DNA of 33,639 nucleotides from an uncultured Collinsella sp. (GCA_900540995.1 UQHO01000021.1:1-33639), one strand, 5' to 3'; positions 1 through 8,669 are shown, counted from the stretch's first letter. Numbers and translations: made by a program. The notes: generated by a model from the sequence alone, not told the origin.

Positions 1-579
1 GGAGCCCAATCGGGGGCGAGCCGGCTTCTCAGCCTCACGCGCGGCCTCGGCAGCCGCCTCGCGCGCCTTCTCGGCAACAAACGCCGCAGCCGAGGTATCG
101 AGCTGCACCGTTGCGTGCGTGCGTGCGGGCGCGGCGACCTCGCCGGCATGCATCACGATGACGCCGCAGGTGCTCGTCTTAACAAACTCGACCATCTTGG
201 GGTCGGTGAAGCCGGTCACGTCGTTGACGATCGAGGCGCCGCAGCGCACGGCCGCCTTGGCAACCGCCACATGACGCGTGTCGATCGAGACGATGGCGCC
301 CTCCTTGGCCAGCGCGCGCACAACGGGCAGCACGCGGCGCGCCTCCTCGTCGGGGTTGACCGGGGTAAAGCCGGGGCGCGTGGACTCGCCGCCCACGTCG
401 ATGATGTCGGCGCCGGCGTCGAGCATCGCCAGGCCATACTCGATGGCGGCATCCGGGTCGAAGTGCTCCCCGCCGTCGCTAAACGAATCGGGCGTCACGT
501 TGAGGACGCCCATGATGCGCGGACGGTCAAAGCTGAGCTCATACTTTCCGCACCGCCATGTCTTGCTGTCGTTCGCCAT
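1..579 (-). CDS. folP: Dihydropteroate synthase (partial, C-terminus beyond window)
   Basis: Condenses 6-hydroxymethyl-dihydropterin diphosphate with p-aminobenzoate to give dihydropteroate in folate synthesis (cytosol). The reverse strand reads from ATG at 579 to the left edge without a stop, giving 193 residues of a family usually 260-300 long. Visible family motifs are GVLNVTPDSFSDGG near residue 24, DVGGESTRPG near 60, a SIDT strand, and an IVMHAGE motif near 157. GGAGGA at 585-590 supports the start. After the MHAGE motif there is an alanine/glutamate-rich stretch (AEKAREAAAEAAREAEKP) that looks like a charged insertion rather than core barrel; its significance is unclear. The sirtuin gene lies upstream on the same strand. 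Identification is secure from the motifs. Confidence 0.93.
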   Translation of the reverse strand, partial: MANDSKTWRCGKYELSFDRPRIMGVLNVTPDSFSDGGEHFDPDAAIEYGLAMLDAGADIIDVGGESTRPGFTPVNPDEEARRVLPVVRALAKEGAIVSIDTRHVAVAKAAVRCGASIVNDVTGFTDPKMVEFVKTSTCGVIVMHAGEVAAPARTHATVQLDTSAAAFVAEKAREAAAEAAREAEKPARPRLGS

Positions 580-601
580 GAACATCCTCCTAAAATGCCC
601 A

Positions 602-637
602 CGCCGCCGAGCTTGGGGAGCTGGCGGCGGGGTCGCT
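602..637 (-). terminator. GC-rich hairpin after the sirtuin gene
   Basis: CGCCGCC (602-608) pairs with GGCGGCG (623-629), with AGCT/AGCT extending the stem. Read on the minus strand it follows the sirtuin stop and is followed by a short T-containing stretch (GCATTTTAGG). The T-run is weak, so terminator function is only possible; it also lies in the leader of folP. Confidence 0.35.
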
Positions 638-674
638 TTGCACTCAGTCTTTCTATTGTATCCGCGCGCGCGGG

Positions 675-1427
675 CTAGAACGCAAACGCGGCCGCGATGT
701 CGCAAGAAATCAGCAGGTCGGCATTTGCATCCTGATCGGTGGGGGCAAGGTTGCATATGGCCAGTGTATCGCCGGTAAAGTAGCGTGTAAGGCCCGCCGC
801 CGGATACACCACGAGCGAGGTCCCGCCTACAATGAGGGCATCGGCCGCGGCGATGGTGGCAACGGCACCGGTCAACACATGCTCGTCGAGCGGCTCTTCG
901 TAGAGCACCACATCGGGCTTGATGCGACCACCGCACGCGGGGCACACGGGCACGCCCGCGGCGTCCTCGTGCTCGCGCGAGCAAATCCACTCGGCGCTAT
1001 AGACCGCTCCGCACGACTGGCAAATGTTGCGATGGACCGATCCGTGCAACTCAAACACGCGCTGCGAGCCCGCCATCTGATGCAAGCCGTCGATGTTTTG
1101 CGTCACCACGGCGTCGAGCTTGCCGGCTCGCTCCAGTTCGGCCAGCTTGGTGTGGCAGCGGTTGGGCTTAGCGTTAAGCGCGATCATCTTGGTTCGGTAA
1201 AAGTCGAAGAACTCCGCCGGATGTGTCTCGTAAAAGCTGTGCGACAGCATGGTCTCGGGCGGATAGGCAAACTGCTGGTGATACAGGCCGTCCACGCTGC
1301 GAAAATCGGGAATGCCGCTTGCCGTGGAAACACCAGCGCCGCCAAAGAACACCACGCGCTCGTGGGTATTGAACAGCTCCGCCAGCGCGGCGGAGGCCTG
1401 CCTGGGGTCCGATATTGCCTGCGTCAT
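675..1427 (-). CDS. cobB: Sirtuin, NAD-dependent protein deacylase
   Basis: Removes acyl groups from lysines using NAD, giving nicotinamide and O-acyl-ADP-ribose. The 250-residue product has the full sirtuin set: the NAD motif GGAGVSTASGIPDFRS (about residues 29-44), TQNIDGLHQ (109-117), the catalytic His in ELHGS (His128), four zinc cysteines in two pairs (136/139 and 162/165), and GTSLVVYPA towards the C-terminus. The frame is open further upstream, but the start at 1427 is chosen because GGAGGA lies about 6 bases before it and the extra 32 residues are arginine-rich and unlike the family. It is divergent from the exonuclease gene. Its target proteins cannot be told from sequence. Confidence 0.93.
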   Translation of the reverse strand: MTQAISDPRQASAALAELFNTHERVVFFGGAGVSTASGIPDFRSVDGLYHQQFAYPPETMLSHSFYETHPAEFFDFYRTKMIALNAKPNRCHTKLAELERAGKLDAVVTQNIDGLHQMAGSQRVFELHGSVHRNICQSCGAVYSAEWICSREHEDAAGVPVCPACGGRIKPDVVLYEEPLDEHVLTGAVATIAAADALIVGGTSLVVYPAAGLTRYFTGDTLAICNLAPTDQDANADLLISCDIAAAFAF

Positions 1428-1541
1428 ATGAGTCCTCCGTCCATGTTGGTCGGGGCGACTGCGATTGCGCCGTCGTCCGCGGGGCCCGCCCCGCCCCTGT
1501 TGCGCTAATCTTAAGCCTGCCAACCCCGTCGAAAGGACACC

Positions 1542-2360
1542 ATGCCCCAGACTTACACTTTCGCCTCGTGGAACGTCAACGGCCTGCGCGCCGTGCTAAA
1601 AAAGGACCCGAGCTTTATCCAGATCGCGCAAGAACTCGACGTCGATATCCTGGCGCTGCAAGAGACCAAGCTGCAAGAAGGCCAGGTCGATATTGACCTG
1701 CCCGGCTATCACCAAACCTGGAGCTACGCCGAGCGTAAAGGCTATTCGGGCACTGCGGTCTTTAGCCGCCAGGAACCGCTACGCGTGCTGCGCGCCGATG
1801 CGCTGCTACCCTACGCCGGCGAGGGTGAGGCGGCCGCACTCGTCGCCCAAGCCGTAACCGAGGGCCGCGTCTGCGCGCTCGAGTTCGACAAGTTTTGGTT
1901 TGTCGACGTCTATACGCCCAACGCGCAAAACGAACTCGCCCGCATCGACGTGCGCATGGCCTGGGACGATGCCTACCGCGGCTTTTTGAACGCGCTCGAG
2001 CGCGAGACCGGCAAACCCGTCGTGACCTGCGGCGACTTTAACGTGGCGCACGAGGAGATCGACCTTAAAAACCCCAAGTCCAACCGCGGCAACGCGGGCT
2101 TTTCGGACGAGGAGCGCGGCAAGTTCACCGAGCTACTCAACGCCGGCTTTACCGATACCTGGCGCACGGCAAACCCCGACGTCGAGGGCGTCTACAGCTG
2201 GTGGAGCTATCGCTTTAATGCCCGCAAGAACAACGCAGGCTGGCGCATCGACTACTTCCTGGTAAGCGACGCAATCGCCGACAACGTACGCGACACCGGC
2301 ATCCGCGGCGACATCTTCGGCAGCGACCACTGCCCCGTCACCCTCACCCTGGAGCTCTAA
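1542..2360 (+). CDS. xth: Exodeoxyribonuclease III (AP endonuclease, xth family)
   Basis: A DNA-repair nuclease that cuts 5' of abasic sites and trims 3' ends, Mg-dependent. The 272 residues match the usual length of the ExoA/XthA family. Conserved blocks in order: FASWNVNGLRA at residues 7-17, ALQETKLQ with the metal-binding Glu near 41, YSGTAVFSR, the active-site GDFNVAHEEIDL near 165, the WRIDYFLVS strand, and the terminal SDHCPVTLTL with the catalytic Asp-His pair. The start has a modest AAAGGA site. It is transcribed away from the sirtuin gene and towards the ECF operon, with about 270 bases between the convergent ends. Confidence 0.95.
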   Translation: MPQTYTFASWNVNGLRAVLKKDPSFIQIAQELDVDILALQETKLQEGQVDIDLPGYHQTWSYAERKGYSGTAVFSRQEPLRVLRADALLPYAGEGEAAALVAQAVTEGRVCALEFDKFWFVDVYTPNAQNELARIDVRMAWDDAYRGFLNALERETGKPVVTCGDFNVAHEEIDLKNPKSNRGNAGFSDEERGKFTELLNAGFTDTWRTANPDVEGVYSWWSYRFNARKNNAGWRIDYFLVSDAIADNVRDTGIRGDIFGSDHCPVTLTLEL

Positions 2361-2630
2361 CCCCGCCTGACCCCCGGGACAGAAGTAAGCAGGCCATTCT
2401 TGACCTCGCAAAGGCAGCCGCATAATTCATCTGCCACGGAAGTGGCCTATCTACTACGTTTAAGCCACCACCCTCAACCACAGCGAACAACGCAAAAAGT
2501 GCAGGTGAACGGCTTGCTCTATTTCGAAAAAAGCCGGCATGGTCTGCCTGCGCCAATCTGGCCCCGTAAACCGGCATAGTTTTGAAATGGCACTTCGGCA
2601 GTATTGATTCCCGCCCCGACGCAACCAGCC
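2361..2630. other. Convergent intergenic region without a gene
   Basis: A 270-base gap between convergent genes. It holds a GGGACAG sequence at about 2376 with no clear arms, direct copies of CCGGCAT (about 2534 and 2571), and a minus-strand hairpin followed by T's. No convincing reading frame or tRNA is visible. The relatively even base composition and the direct repeat suggest a decayed repeat element. Confidence 0.4.
2525..2577 (-). terminator. Possible terminator of the ECF operon
   Basis: On the minus strand, GCCGG near 2576 can pair with CCGGC near 2533, enclosing a smaller GCCA/TGGC hairpin, and is followed by TTTTTT. The outer stem is short and the loop long, so this is tentative. 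Confidence 0.35.
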
Positions 2631-3344
2631 CTACAGCCCGTATTTCACGACGACACGGTTAATGCGACGGCACCAAGGCTTGTACAAGGCGGCCAAAAAC
2701 ACGCAGGTCGCAAGGCCGTGCGTAATATCGAACGGCACTGCCGTGGCAAGACGCGCCACGGCACCCGCCCAAGTAAGCGGCTGTACAAAACCAATGATGT
2801 CATACGCGTTGATCACGACGCCATAGAGCAGGCCCGACGCAAAGCCGTACGCCAGCAGCGCTGGCATGCGCACGGTGCCGTCGACGCGGTCGAACGCACC
2901 CGCATACGCCAGCGCGCCGCCGACATAGCCAACCAGACCCCAGGCGTACATCTGCCACGGCGTCCACATGCCCTGCCCAAAAAAGAAATTGCTGGTCAGC
3001 GCCGCCAGCGCGCCAACCATAAAACCATTGCGGCGACCAAGCGTCACCCCCGCGATAATGGCGATGGCGCTCACCGGTTTAAAGTCGGGAATGGGGCCAA
3101 ACAAGATGCGCCCCGCCGCGGCCAACGCCGCCAACACCAGCGTGGGCATAATCTGGCGCAGGCCCGGGCGCGACGCCTCGTAACCCGCAAAGAACAGCGC
3201 AAGCACCAGCGCCACCACGACAAGCATGGCAAGCGCCGCCTGCTCAACGCCCGCCAGCAACGCCGCAGCCATCACGGCTGGCACCGCCAGCAGCAGCGGG
3301 ATCTCCAGTTTTGCAAGCAAGCGCGAGAAACGACAGTCCGTCAT
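2631..3344 (-). CDS. ECF transporter S component (substrate-binding membrane subunit)
   Basis: The substrate-specific subunit of an energy-coupling-factor importer. The 237-residue product is very hydrophobic with 6-8 predicted helices. It contains the typical core LFGPIPDFKPVSAIAIIAG, then TLGRRNGFMVGALAALTSN, and the FFFGQGMWTPWQMYAWGLVG segment seen in S components of the cobalamin-type (CbrT-like) group. The ligand is inferred only; no riboswitch was found to confirm it. ATG at 3344 lies 4 bases after the ATPase stop. The frame is open further upstream, but those residues overlap the ATPase gene and look non-native. It is the last gene of the operon EcfT-EcfA-S, so it probably uses these dedicated partners. 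Confidence 0.82.
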   Translation of the reverse strand: MTDCRFSRLLAKLEIPLLLAVPAVMAAALLAGVEQAALAMLVVVALVLALFFAGYEASRPGLRQIMPTLVLAALAAAGRILFGPIPDFKPVSAIAIIAGVTLGRRNGFMVGALAALTSNFFFGQGMWTPWQMYAWGLVGYVGGALAYAGAFDRVDGTVRMPALLAYGFASGLLYGVVINAYDIIGFVQPLTWAGAVARLATAVPFDITHGLATCVFLAALYKPWCRRINRVVVKYGL

Positions 3345-3348
3345 CCCA

Positions 3349-4992
3349 TCACGCCCTATAGAACACGTTGTCGGCAAAGAAGTCGGCCGGGGACTCCACG
3401 CAGGCAATCTCGCCGTCAAACATCATGGCGACGTCGTCGGCTACCTGCTCGGCAAAGTCCAAATCGTGCGTAGCCATGATGACGGTGCCGCCAGCCTTCG
3501 CATGGTCACGCAGGGCGTGGGCGATGATGCGGCGGCTCTCCAGGTCAAGGCCCTTCGTGGGCTCGTCAAGCAGCAGCAGCTCGGGGCCGATCAGCAGCAG
3601 CTTTGCCAGTGCAAGCAGCTGACGCTGTCCGCCCGAGAGGTCGTAAGGGTGGCGCGTCTCCAGGCCGTCCAATCCCAGTTGCGCCGCACGCTCCCGCGCC
3701 ATAGCCTCGTCATATCCGCAGGTCGAGGCCCATTCCATCAGCTCGTCGCGCACCGTCTCGGCAACCAGCAGGGCCTTGGGGTTCTGCGGCAGCAGCGCAG
3801 CCGAGGCCGCCCCGCGCACCATACGACCACGCTGCAGCTTGGCAGTCTTGGCCAGCACCGAAAGCATCGTCGACTTGCCGCAGCCGTTACCGCCCACAAC
3901 CGCATGCACCGCGCCAGTCGAAAACGACGCATCGAGCCCGCGCAGCACCCAGCCGGACGCTCGATCGTAGCGAAACCAGCCTTCCGACAGGGTGGTAGCC
4001 GACCCGCCGTGCATTTTTTGGAGTATTCTGCTTCCATCCGTGCGCGAGAAGGCTTCCGAGCCGTTCTCGAGCGACGTTTGCGCCACAAATTCGGACGATT
4101 TGTCCAATTCCGAACTTTTTTTCGCGCTCGATACGTCCCCGGGCGGCTCCAGAGAGCCCAAATTGTCCTCACGCCTGCTGAATACTCCGTTTTTTGCACA
4201 TCGGATGGCACCCCACCCCAACATGCCATCGGAAAACAGCGATTCTCGGCGTCCCAAAGAAGCCATATCCGCCACCTCGCGCACGCGACCGCCCTCAATC
4301 CGGTACGCACACGTCGCATACTCGAGCATCGGACGCGGCTGGTGCGTTGCCACGACCACCGTACAGCCCAACTCGCGATTCACGCGAAACAGCGCATGCA
4401 GAAAACTCTTCTCGGCAACGGGGTCGAGCTGAGACGTGGGCTCGTCGAGCAGCAGCACGCGCGGGCGCAGCGCCAGAACGGCCGCCAACGACAGCAACTG
4501 TTTGCGACCACCCGAAAGCGTGTCGGTATCGCGGTGAAGCCAATCTTCCAGCCCAAAGAAATAGCTGGTCTCAGCTACGCGACGGCGCATCTCATCACGC
4601 GCTAGCCCCAAGTTTTCCAGGCCAAACGCCATCTCGTGCCACACGGTTTCGCACACGATCTGGTTCTCGGGATCCTGGAACACATAGCCCACGCGCTCCG
4701 CCGATGCCCGCACATCCATGTCGGCGACGGGCTCGCCCAGCACGCGCAGTTCGCCAGTGCGCTCGCCCGCCGGAGCGATCTCGGGCTTGAGCAGCGACAG
4801 CAGCGTCGACTTACCCGATCCGGTACCGCCAACAAGCAGCGCAAATGCACCTTGGGGAACAGACCAGTCGAGCCCCTCGAGCACCGCAGCATCAGCATCG
4901 GGGTAGGCAAAGCTCAGGCTCCGCACCTCAATCGCCGGCATATCCGGGCCGCACGCCGCGCCCGACACCGGGCCCCTATCCAACCGAGCCAT
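3349..4992 (-). CDS. ecfA: ECF transporter fused double ATPase (EcfA1-EcfA2 type)
   Basis: Two ABC ATPase domains in one 547-residue chain, which would replace the usual EcfA/EcfA' pair driving the importer. Domain 1 (about residues 20-235) has Walker A GGTGSGKST, VFQDPENQIV, signature LSGGRKQ, Walker B LLLDEPTSQLDP and the ATHQP switch. Domain 2 (about 305-540) has GGNGCGKST, LPQNPKALL, LSGGQRQ, LLLDEPTKGLDLE and MATHDLD. The start ATG overlaps the EcfT stop by one base (TGATG), showing translational coupling. The linker (about residues 265-328) is odd: it is encoded by a 191-bp inverted-repeat element, listed separately, and is low-complexity and Ser/Glu/Lys-rich. All catalytic motifs are intact, so the protein is probably functional. 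Confidence 0.92.
   Translation of the reverse strand: MARLDRGPVSGAACGPDMPAIEVRSLSFAYPDADAAVLEGLDWSVPQGAFALLVGGTGSGKSTLLSLLKPEIAPAGERTGELRVLGEPVADMDVRASAERVGYVFQDPENQIVCETVWHEMAFGLENLGLARDEMRRRVAETSYFFGLEDWLHRDTDTLSGGRKQLLSLAAVLALRPRVLLLDEPTSQLDPVAEKSFLHALFRVNRELGCTVVVATHQPRPMLEYATCAYRIEGGRVREVADMASLGRRESLFSDGMLGWGAIRCAKNGVFSRREDNLGSLEPPGDVSSAKKSSELDKSSEFVAQTSLENGSEAFSRTDGSRILQKMHGGSATTLSEGWFRYDRASGWVLRGLDASFSTGAVHAVVGGNGCGKSTMLSVLAKTAKLQRGRMVRGAASAALLPQNPKALLVAETVRDELMEWASTCGYDEAMARERAAQLGLDGLETRHPYDLSGGQRQLLALAKLLLIGPELLLLDEPTKGLDLESRRIIAHALRDHAKAGGTVIMATHDLDFAEQVADDVAMMFDGEIACVESPADFFADNVFYRA
4009..4199. repeat. Inverted-repeat element inserted in frame in the ecfA linker
   Basis: A 191-bp segment bounded by 23-bp imperfect inverted repeats: 4009-4031 (GTGCATTTTTTGGAGTATTC plus 3) and 4177-4199, whose complement begins GTGCAAAAAACGGAGTATTC. 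The interior has smaller palindromes: ACAAAT/ATTTGT at 4085-4103, GGCTC/GAGCC at 4145-4158, and GAGAA/TTCTC around 4046-4068. The ecfA frame passes through the whole element without a stop. It falls exactly between the two ATPase domains. Structure and position are seen directly; that it is a mobile or repeated element is inference. Confidence 0.75.
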
Positions 4993-5885
4993 CAGCCAAA
5001 CCTCTTCTCGTCAATCGCGTGCAACGCGCAAGGCAGCACCATCCAGGCAGCGTACACAACATAGCCCGGCCACGGCGCCGGCACCAAGAGCTGAGGATAA
5101 AACGAATACTGCGTCGTCGCGGTCCACGCCACTGTCACCGTGACCACGCCAAACAGTGCAAGCCCAACCAGCGCGGCAACATCGCCTCGCCCCAGTCGAT
5201 ACCGCGCATACGTCGTACGATGCGTCGCGGCACCCCACCCGCGCGAGCGCATCGCGTCCGCGCGCTCCAGCGAATCTTCCATGCCCCAGCCCATCAACAC
5301 GCTCGATGCCCGCAGGCGCGAGCGCACGGGGTCGGCCGGCGCGCGGCCCGGCACATCAATCGCATCTTGCACCGCCAGCACCGTGCGGCCGCGGCGCAAA
5401 AACTGTGGGATAAGCCTCATGCACATCGAGATCATGAGCGCGATCACCGGCGCGGCATTGCCCAGCAGCGCGAGCACCTTGTCGTATTCGAGCATCGACG
5501 CCGCGGCCTCAAACCACAGCACGCTCGCCACAAACAGCCCGCCCATGCACAGGCCGTAAACCATGCTCTCTAGATACACCGCACGCATGCCAATACGAAA
5601 CAGCTCCGTCGAGCCCGATGCACTAAACAGCGGATTGAGCACCGCGATAATCAAAATCACCGGCAGCTGCCAGCGAAGCGCCCCCAACGTGCGCGCAGCA
5701 CCGCGCGTCGCAAGCCCGTACGCCAGCCCGCCCGCAAGCGACAGCGCGATCAGCACCGGTTGCATCGAGAACATGGTGAGCCCCAGCGTCAGTACCATGT
5801 AGAGGGCCGGCACCGCCGGATGCGACATCGAGAATGCCGCGACGGGCTCGCCGCCAAACTCTTCTCGTATGTTGTCCACGGGCAC
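4992..5885 (-). CDS. ecfT: ECF transporter transmembrane scaffold protein EcfT
   Basis: The membrane subunit that couples the ATPases to the S component. The 297-residue chain has several hydrophobic helices in the N-terminal half (starting around MSHPAVPALYMVLTLGLTM), then coupling helices carrying RADAMRSRGWG, the Ala-x-x-x-Arg-Gly motif that docks on EcfA. It starts with GTG at 5885: an in-frame TAG lies 12 bases upstream and AGGGG at 5892-5896 is well spaced. It is the first gene of the three-gene importer operon, and its stop overlaps the start of ecfA. It is divergent from glmU. The family assignment is firm; the substrate is not shown. Confidence 0.88.
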   Translation of the reverse strand: MPVDNIREEFGGEPVAAFSMSHPAVPALYMVLTLGLTMFSMQPVLIALSLAGGLAYGLATRGAARTLGALRWQLPVILIIAVLNPLFSASGSTELFRIGMRAVYLESMVYGLCMGGLFVASVLWFEAAASMLEYDKVLALLGNAAPVIALMISMCMRLIPQFLRRGRTVLAVQDAIDVPGRAPADPVRSRLRASSVLMGWGMEDSLERADAMRSRGWGAATHRTTYARYRLGRGDVAALVGLALFGVVTVTVAWTATTQYSFYPQLLVPAPWPGYVVYAAWMVLPCALHAIDEKRFG

Positions 5886-6078
5886 CCCCGTCCCCTAGCT
5901 CAAACGACGGCTCCGTAGCACCGCCAACGCCGCACGCAAGCAGTGCAAACGCCACACCAGCGACGCAAGCCTCAACCGCCGCAAACCAATCGTTACGCGC
6001 TCATCATATGCCTGCGGTATCATATTGCGCCGTGTATCGTTTCCAAACACACGTCTCTATAACGTAACAGGAGATCAC

Positions 6079-7491
6079 ATGGACGCAACCGCAATTATCC
6101 TCGCTGCCGGCGAGGGCACCCGCATGAAGTCGAACCACTGCAAGGTTTCGCACAAGATCCTGGGCAAGCCCATGGTCCAGTGGATCGTCGACGCCACCAT
6201 CAAGGCCGGCTGCAGCCGCGTCGTGGTCGTCATCGGCAGCCACGCCGACGAGATGCGCGCCCTGATCGACGGCGCCTACGCCAACAGCGCCACCAAGGTC
6301 GAGTGCGTCGAGCAGACCGAGCGCCTGGGCACCGGCCACGCCGTGAAGGTCGCGCTCGAGGCCTGCGGCATCACGCAAGGCCCGGTCGTCGTACTCAACG
6401 GCGACTTGCCGCTCATCACCGCCGACACCGTCGCCAAGTTCGCACAGACCGTCGCCACCGGCGAGCTTGCCTGCACCGTCATGACCATGACCCCGCCCGA
6501 TCCTTTCGGCTACGGCCGCATCAAGCTGGGCGCCGATGGTCAGATCGAGCGCATCATCGAGCAGAAGGACTGCACGCCCGAGCAGGCCGCCACGCTGCTG
6601 GAGTGCAACGCCGGCTGCTACGCCTTTGACGGCGCGCAGCTCGCCGCCCACATTAACGAGATCGGCAACGACAACGCGCAATCCGAGTACTACCTGCCCG
6701 ACATGCTCGAGATCCTCAAAGGCCACGGCCAGGCTGTCTCCATCTTCCACTGCGACGACTACCGCGATGGCCTGGGCGTCAACAGCCGCATCCAGCTCGC
6801 ACAGCTCACCGCCATCGCGCGCGACCGCATCAACGAGCACTGGATGGCCGAGGGCGTTACCTTCATCGACCCCACGCAGGCCTGGATCGGCCCCGATGCC
6901 ACCATCGGCCGCGATACCGTCGTGTGGCCGCAGACGCACCTGATCGGCCACGTCACCGTGGGCGAGGAGTGCCAGCTCGGTCCCAACAGCCGCCTCACCG
7001 ACACCACCGTCGGTAGCGGCTGCACCATCGATGAGACCATCGCCATCGAGGCCGTCATCGAGAACGGTGTCGACTGCGGCCCGCGCGCCTACCTGCGCCC
7101 GGGCACCCACATGCTCGACGGCTCCAAGGCCGGCACGCACGTGGAGATCAAGAAGTCCACGATCGGCGAGGGCTCCAAGGTGCCGCACCTGTCCTACATC
7201 GGCGACACCACCATGGGCTCCGGCGTCAACGTGGGCGCGGGCTCCATCACCTGCAACTACGATGGCGTGCACAAGCACAAGACCGTCATCGGCAAGGACG
7301 CCTTCATTGGCTCCGACACCATGATGGTCGCGCCCGCCCAGATCGGCGACGGCGCACTCGTGGCCGCCGGCTCCGTCATCACCGAGCCGGTCCCGGCCGA
7401 CGCACTTGGTCTGGGCCGCGCCCGTCAGGTAAATATTGAGGGCTGGGCCGCCGATTACCGCCGCCGCCTGCACGAGGACGACGAGGTATAA
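6079..7491 (+). CDS. glmU: Bifunctional UDP-GlcNAc pyrophosphorylase / glucosamine-1-P acetyltransferase
   Basis: Makes UDP-N-acetylglucosamine for peptidoglycan: the C-terminal domain acetylates glucosamine-1-phosphate and the N-terminal domain transfers UMP. The 470 residues match the family. The N-terminal domain shows ILAAGEGTRMKS (about residues 6-17), EQTERLGTGHAV and VLNGDLPLI. The C-terminal left-handed beta-helix shows many hexapeptide repeats, the YLRPGTHML block, HVEIKKS, the catalytic His in KVPHLSYIGD, and VGAGSITCNYDG. The start at 6079 has AGGAG at 6069-6073; the in-frame extension upstream lacks homology. It is followed by a strong terminator and then prs, as in many bacteria. 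Confidence 0.97.
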   Translation: MDATAIILAAGEGTRMKSNHCKVSHKILGKPMVQWIVDATIKAGCSRVVVVIGSHADEMRALIDGAYANSATKVECVEQTERLGTGHAVKVALEACGITQGPVVVLNGDLPLITADTVAKFAQTVATGELACTVMTMTPPDPFGYGRIKLGADGQIERIIEQKDCTPEQAATLLECNAGCYAFDGAQLAAHINEIGNDNAQSEYYLPDMLEILKGHGQAVSIFHCDDYRDGLGVNSRIQLAQLTAIARDRINEHWMAEGVTFIDPTQAWIGPDATIGRDTVVWPQTHLIGHVTVGEECQLGPNSRLTDTTVGSGCTIDETIAIEAVIENGVDCGPRAYLRPGTHMLDGSKAGTHVEIKKSTIGEGSKVPHLSYIGDTTMGSGVNVGAGSITCNYDGVHKHKTVIGKDAFIGSDTMMVAPAQIGDGALVAAGSVITEPVPADALGLGRARQVNIEGWAADYRRRLHEDDEV

Positions 7492-7505
7492 CGTTTTACC
7501 AAGCA

Positions 7506-7543
7506 CAAAAGGAGCTGCTCCATGGGGGCGGCTCCTTTTTTCT
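7506..7543 (+). terminator. Rho-independent terminator after glmU
   Basis: AGGAGC at 7510-7515 pairs with GCTCCT at 7531-7536 around a G/C-rich inner loop, followed by a run of T's. Confidence 0.8.
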
Positions 7544-7632
7544 ATCGTGACCTGCGCGACAGGATGAGTGGTCGGTTCGTGTCCGTTGACGGTAAAGACG
7601 TTATCAAGACCCGATTAACCCCGTCGCGCGGT

Positions 7633-7638
7633 TACAAT
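7633..7638 (+). promoter_or_regulatory. -10 box of the prs promoter
   Basis: TACAAT about 45 bases before the prs start, with no convincing -35 hexamer at 17 bases. The strong AAAGGAGAAGGG ribosome site lies between it and the start codon. Confidence 0.5.
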
Positions 7639-7682
7639 GCAACAAGGCATCTATATGGCATTCGATATAAAGGAGAAGGGTA

Positions 7683-8669
7683 ATGCCGATTAATGATCCC
7701 GAGAAGTCGGAGAATATGCGCAAGTCCATCCGCGTGTATTCCGGTTCCTCCAACCGTCCCCTCGCTCAGAAGATCGCTGAGTACCTTGGGGTCGAGCTTT
7801 CGGGCCTTACGCTAAAGCAGTTCGCCAACGGTGAGATTTACGCCCGCTACGACGAGACCGTCCGCGGCGCCGACGTCTTCCTGATTCAGTCCGTGGCCGG
7901 CGGCAACGTCAATGACATGCTCATGGAGCTGCTCATCGCCACCGACGCTGCCAAGCGCGCATCCGCCCGCTCCATCACCGCCGTTATCACCCACTACGGC
8001 TATGCCCGCCAGGACCGCAAGGCCGGCCCGCGCGAGCCCATCACCGCCCGCCTCGTCGCCAACCTGCTCGAGCGCGCCGGCGTCAACCGCATCATCACCC
8101 TCGACCTGCACCAGGGCCAGATTCAGGGCTTCTTCGATATCCCGGTTAACCACCTGTCCGCGCTGCCGCTGTTTGGCCAGTACTACAACGACATGCACTT
8201 CGACACCGACAACCTGGTTGTCGTCTCCCCCGATGTGGGCCGCGCCAAGGCCGCCAAGAAGCTGTCCGACATGCTCGGCTGCGACCTGGCCATCGCCCAC
8301 AAGGGCCGTCCGCGCCACAACGCCGCCGAGGTCATGGGCATCATCGGTGACATCAAGGGCAAGACCTGCATCATCAACGACGACATGATCGACACCGCTG
8401 GCACCCTGTGCGCCAACGTCAAGGAGCTCAAGGCTATGGGCGCCGGCGACATCTACGTATGCGCCACCCACGGCATCTTCTCCGGTCCGGCCATCGAGCG
8501 TCTGAACGACGCCCCGATCGTCGAGTGCCTCGTCACCGACGCCATTCCCGTCGAGGTCGGCGGCAAGATCAAGACCATCTCGGTCGCCGAGGAGTTCGCT
8601 CAGGCCATCTCCGCCGTTTACCACGAGGAGCCCGTCTCCACGCTCGTCGGCGGCGACTTCGCGCTGTAA
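7683..8669 (+). CDS. prs: Ribose-phosphate pyrophosphokinase (PRPP synthetase)
   Basis: Transfers pyrophosphate from ATP to ribose-5-phosphate, giving PRPP, the substrate of PurF encoded in this same window. The 328 residues are the usual class I length. Motifs: FANGEIYARYDETVRGADVF, the Mg-binding DLHQGQIQGFFDIPVNHLSA, VVSPDVGRAKAAKKLSD, and the PRPP loop INDDMIDTAGTL near residue 235. The start has AAAGGAGAAGGG directly upstream; a second Met at residue 12 would remove a short non-conserved tail. It sits behind glmU and, after an insertion, before pth. Confidence 0.97.
   Translation: MPINDPEKSENMRKSIRVYSGSSNRPLAQKIAEYLGVELSGLTLKQFANGEIYARYDETVRGADVFLIQSVAGGNVNDMLMELLIATDAAKRASARSITAVITHYGYARQDRKAGPREPITARLVANLLERAGVNRIITLDLHQGQIQGFFDIPVNHLSALPLFGQYYNDMHFDTDNLVVVSPDVGRAKAAKKLSDMLGCDLAIAHKGRPRHNAAEVMGIIGDIKGKTCIINDDMIDTAGTLCANVKELKAMGAGDIYVCATHGIFSGPAIERLNDAPIVECLVTDAIPVEVGGKIKTISVAEEFAQAISAVYHEEPVSTLVGGDFAL

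Noticed and set aside
2604..4605. Long plus-strand frames opposite the ECF operon
   Set aside because: Antisense shadows of high-GC genes; composition is Arg/Ala/His-rich, no motifs, while the minus-strand frames have complete ABC and S-component signatures.
5895..6023. A 42-codon minus-strand frame (MIPQAYDERVTIGLRRL...) just before ecfT, possible leader peptide
   Set aside because: No ribosome site, Arg/Leu-rich by GC composition, and overlaps the divergent promoter region; nothing supports translation.
5886..6078. Cobalamin or other vitamin riboswitch for the ECF operon
   Set aside because: The leader is too short and no conserved riboswitch boxes could be found on the minus strand.
6004..7506. 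A 500-codon minus-strand frame opposite glmU
   Set aside because: Shadow of glmU codon bias (Gly/Ala/Asp/Val-rich), no domain recognisable.
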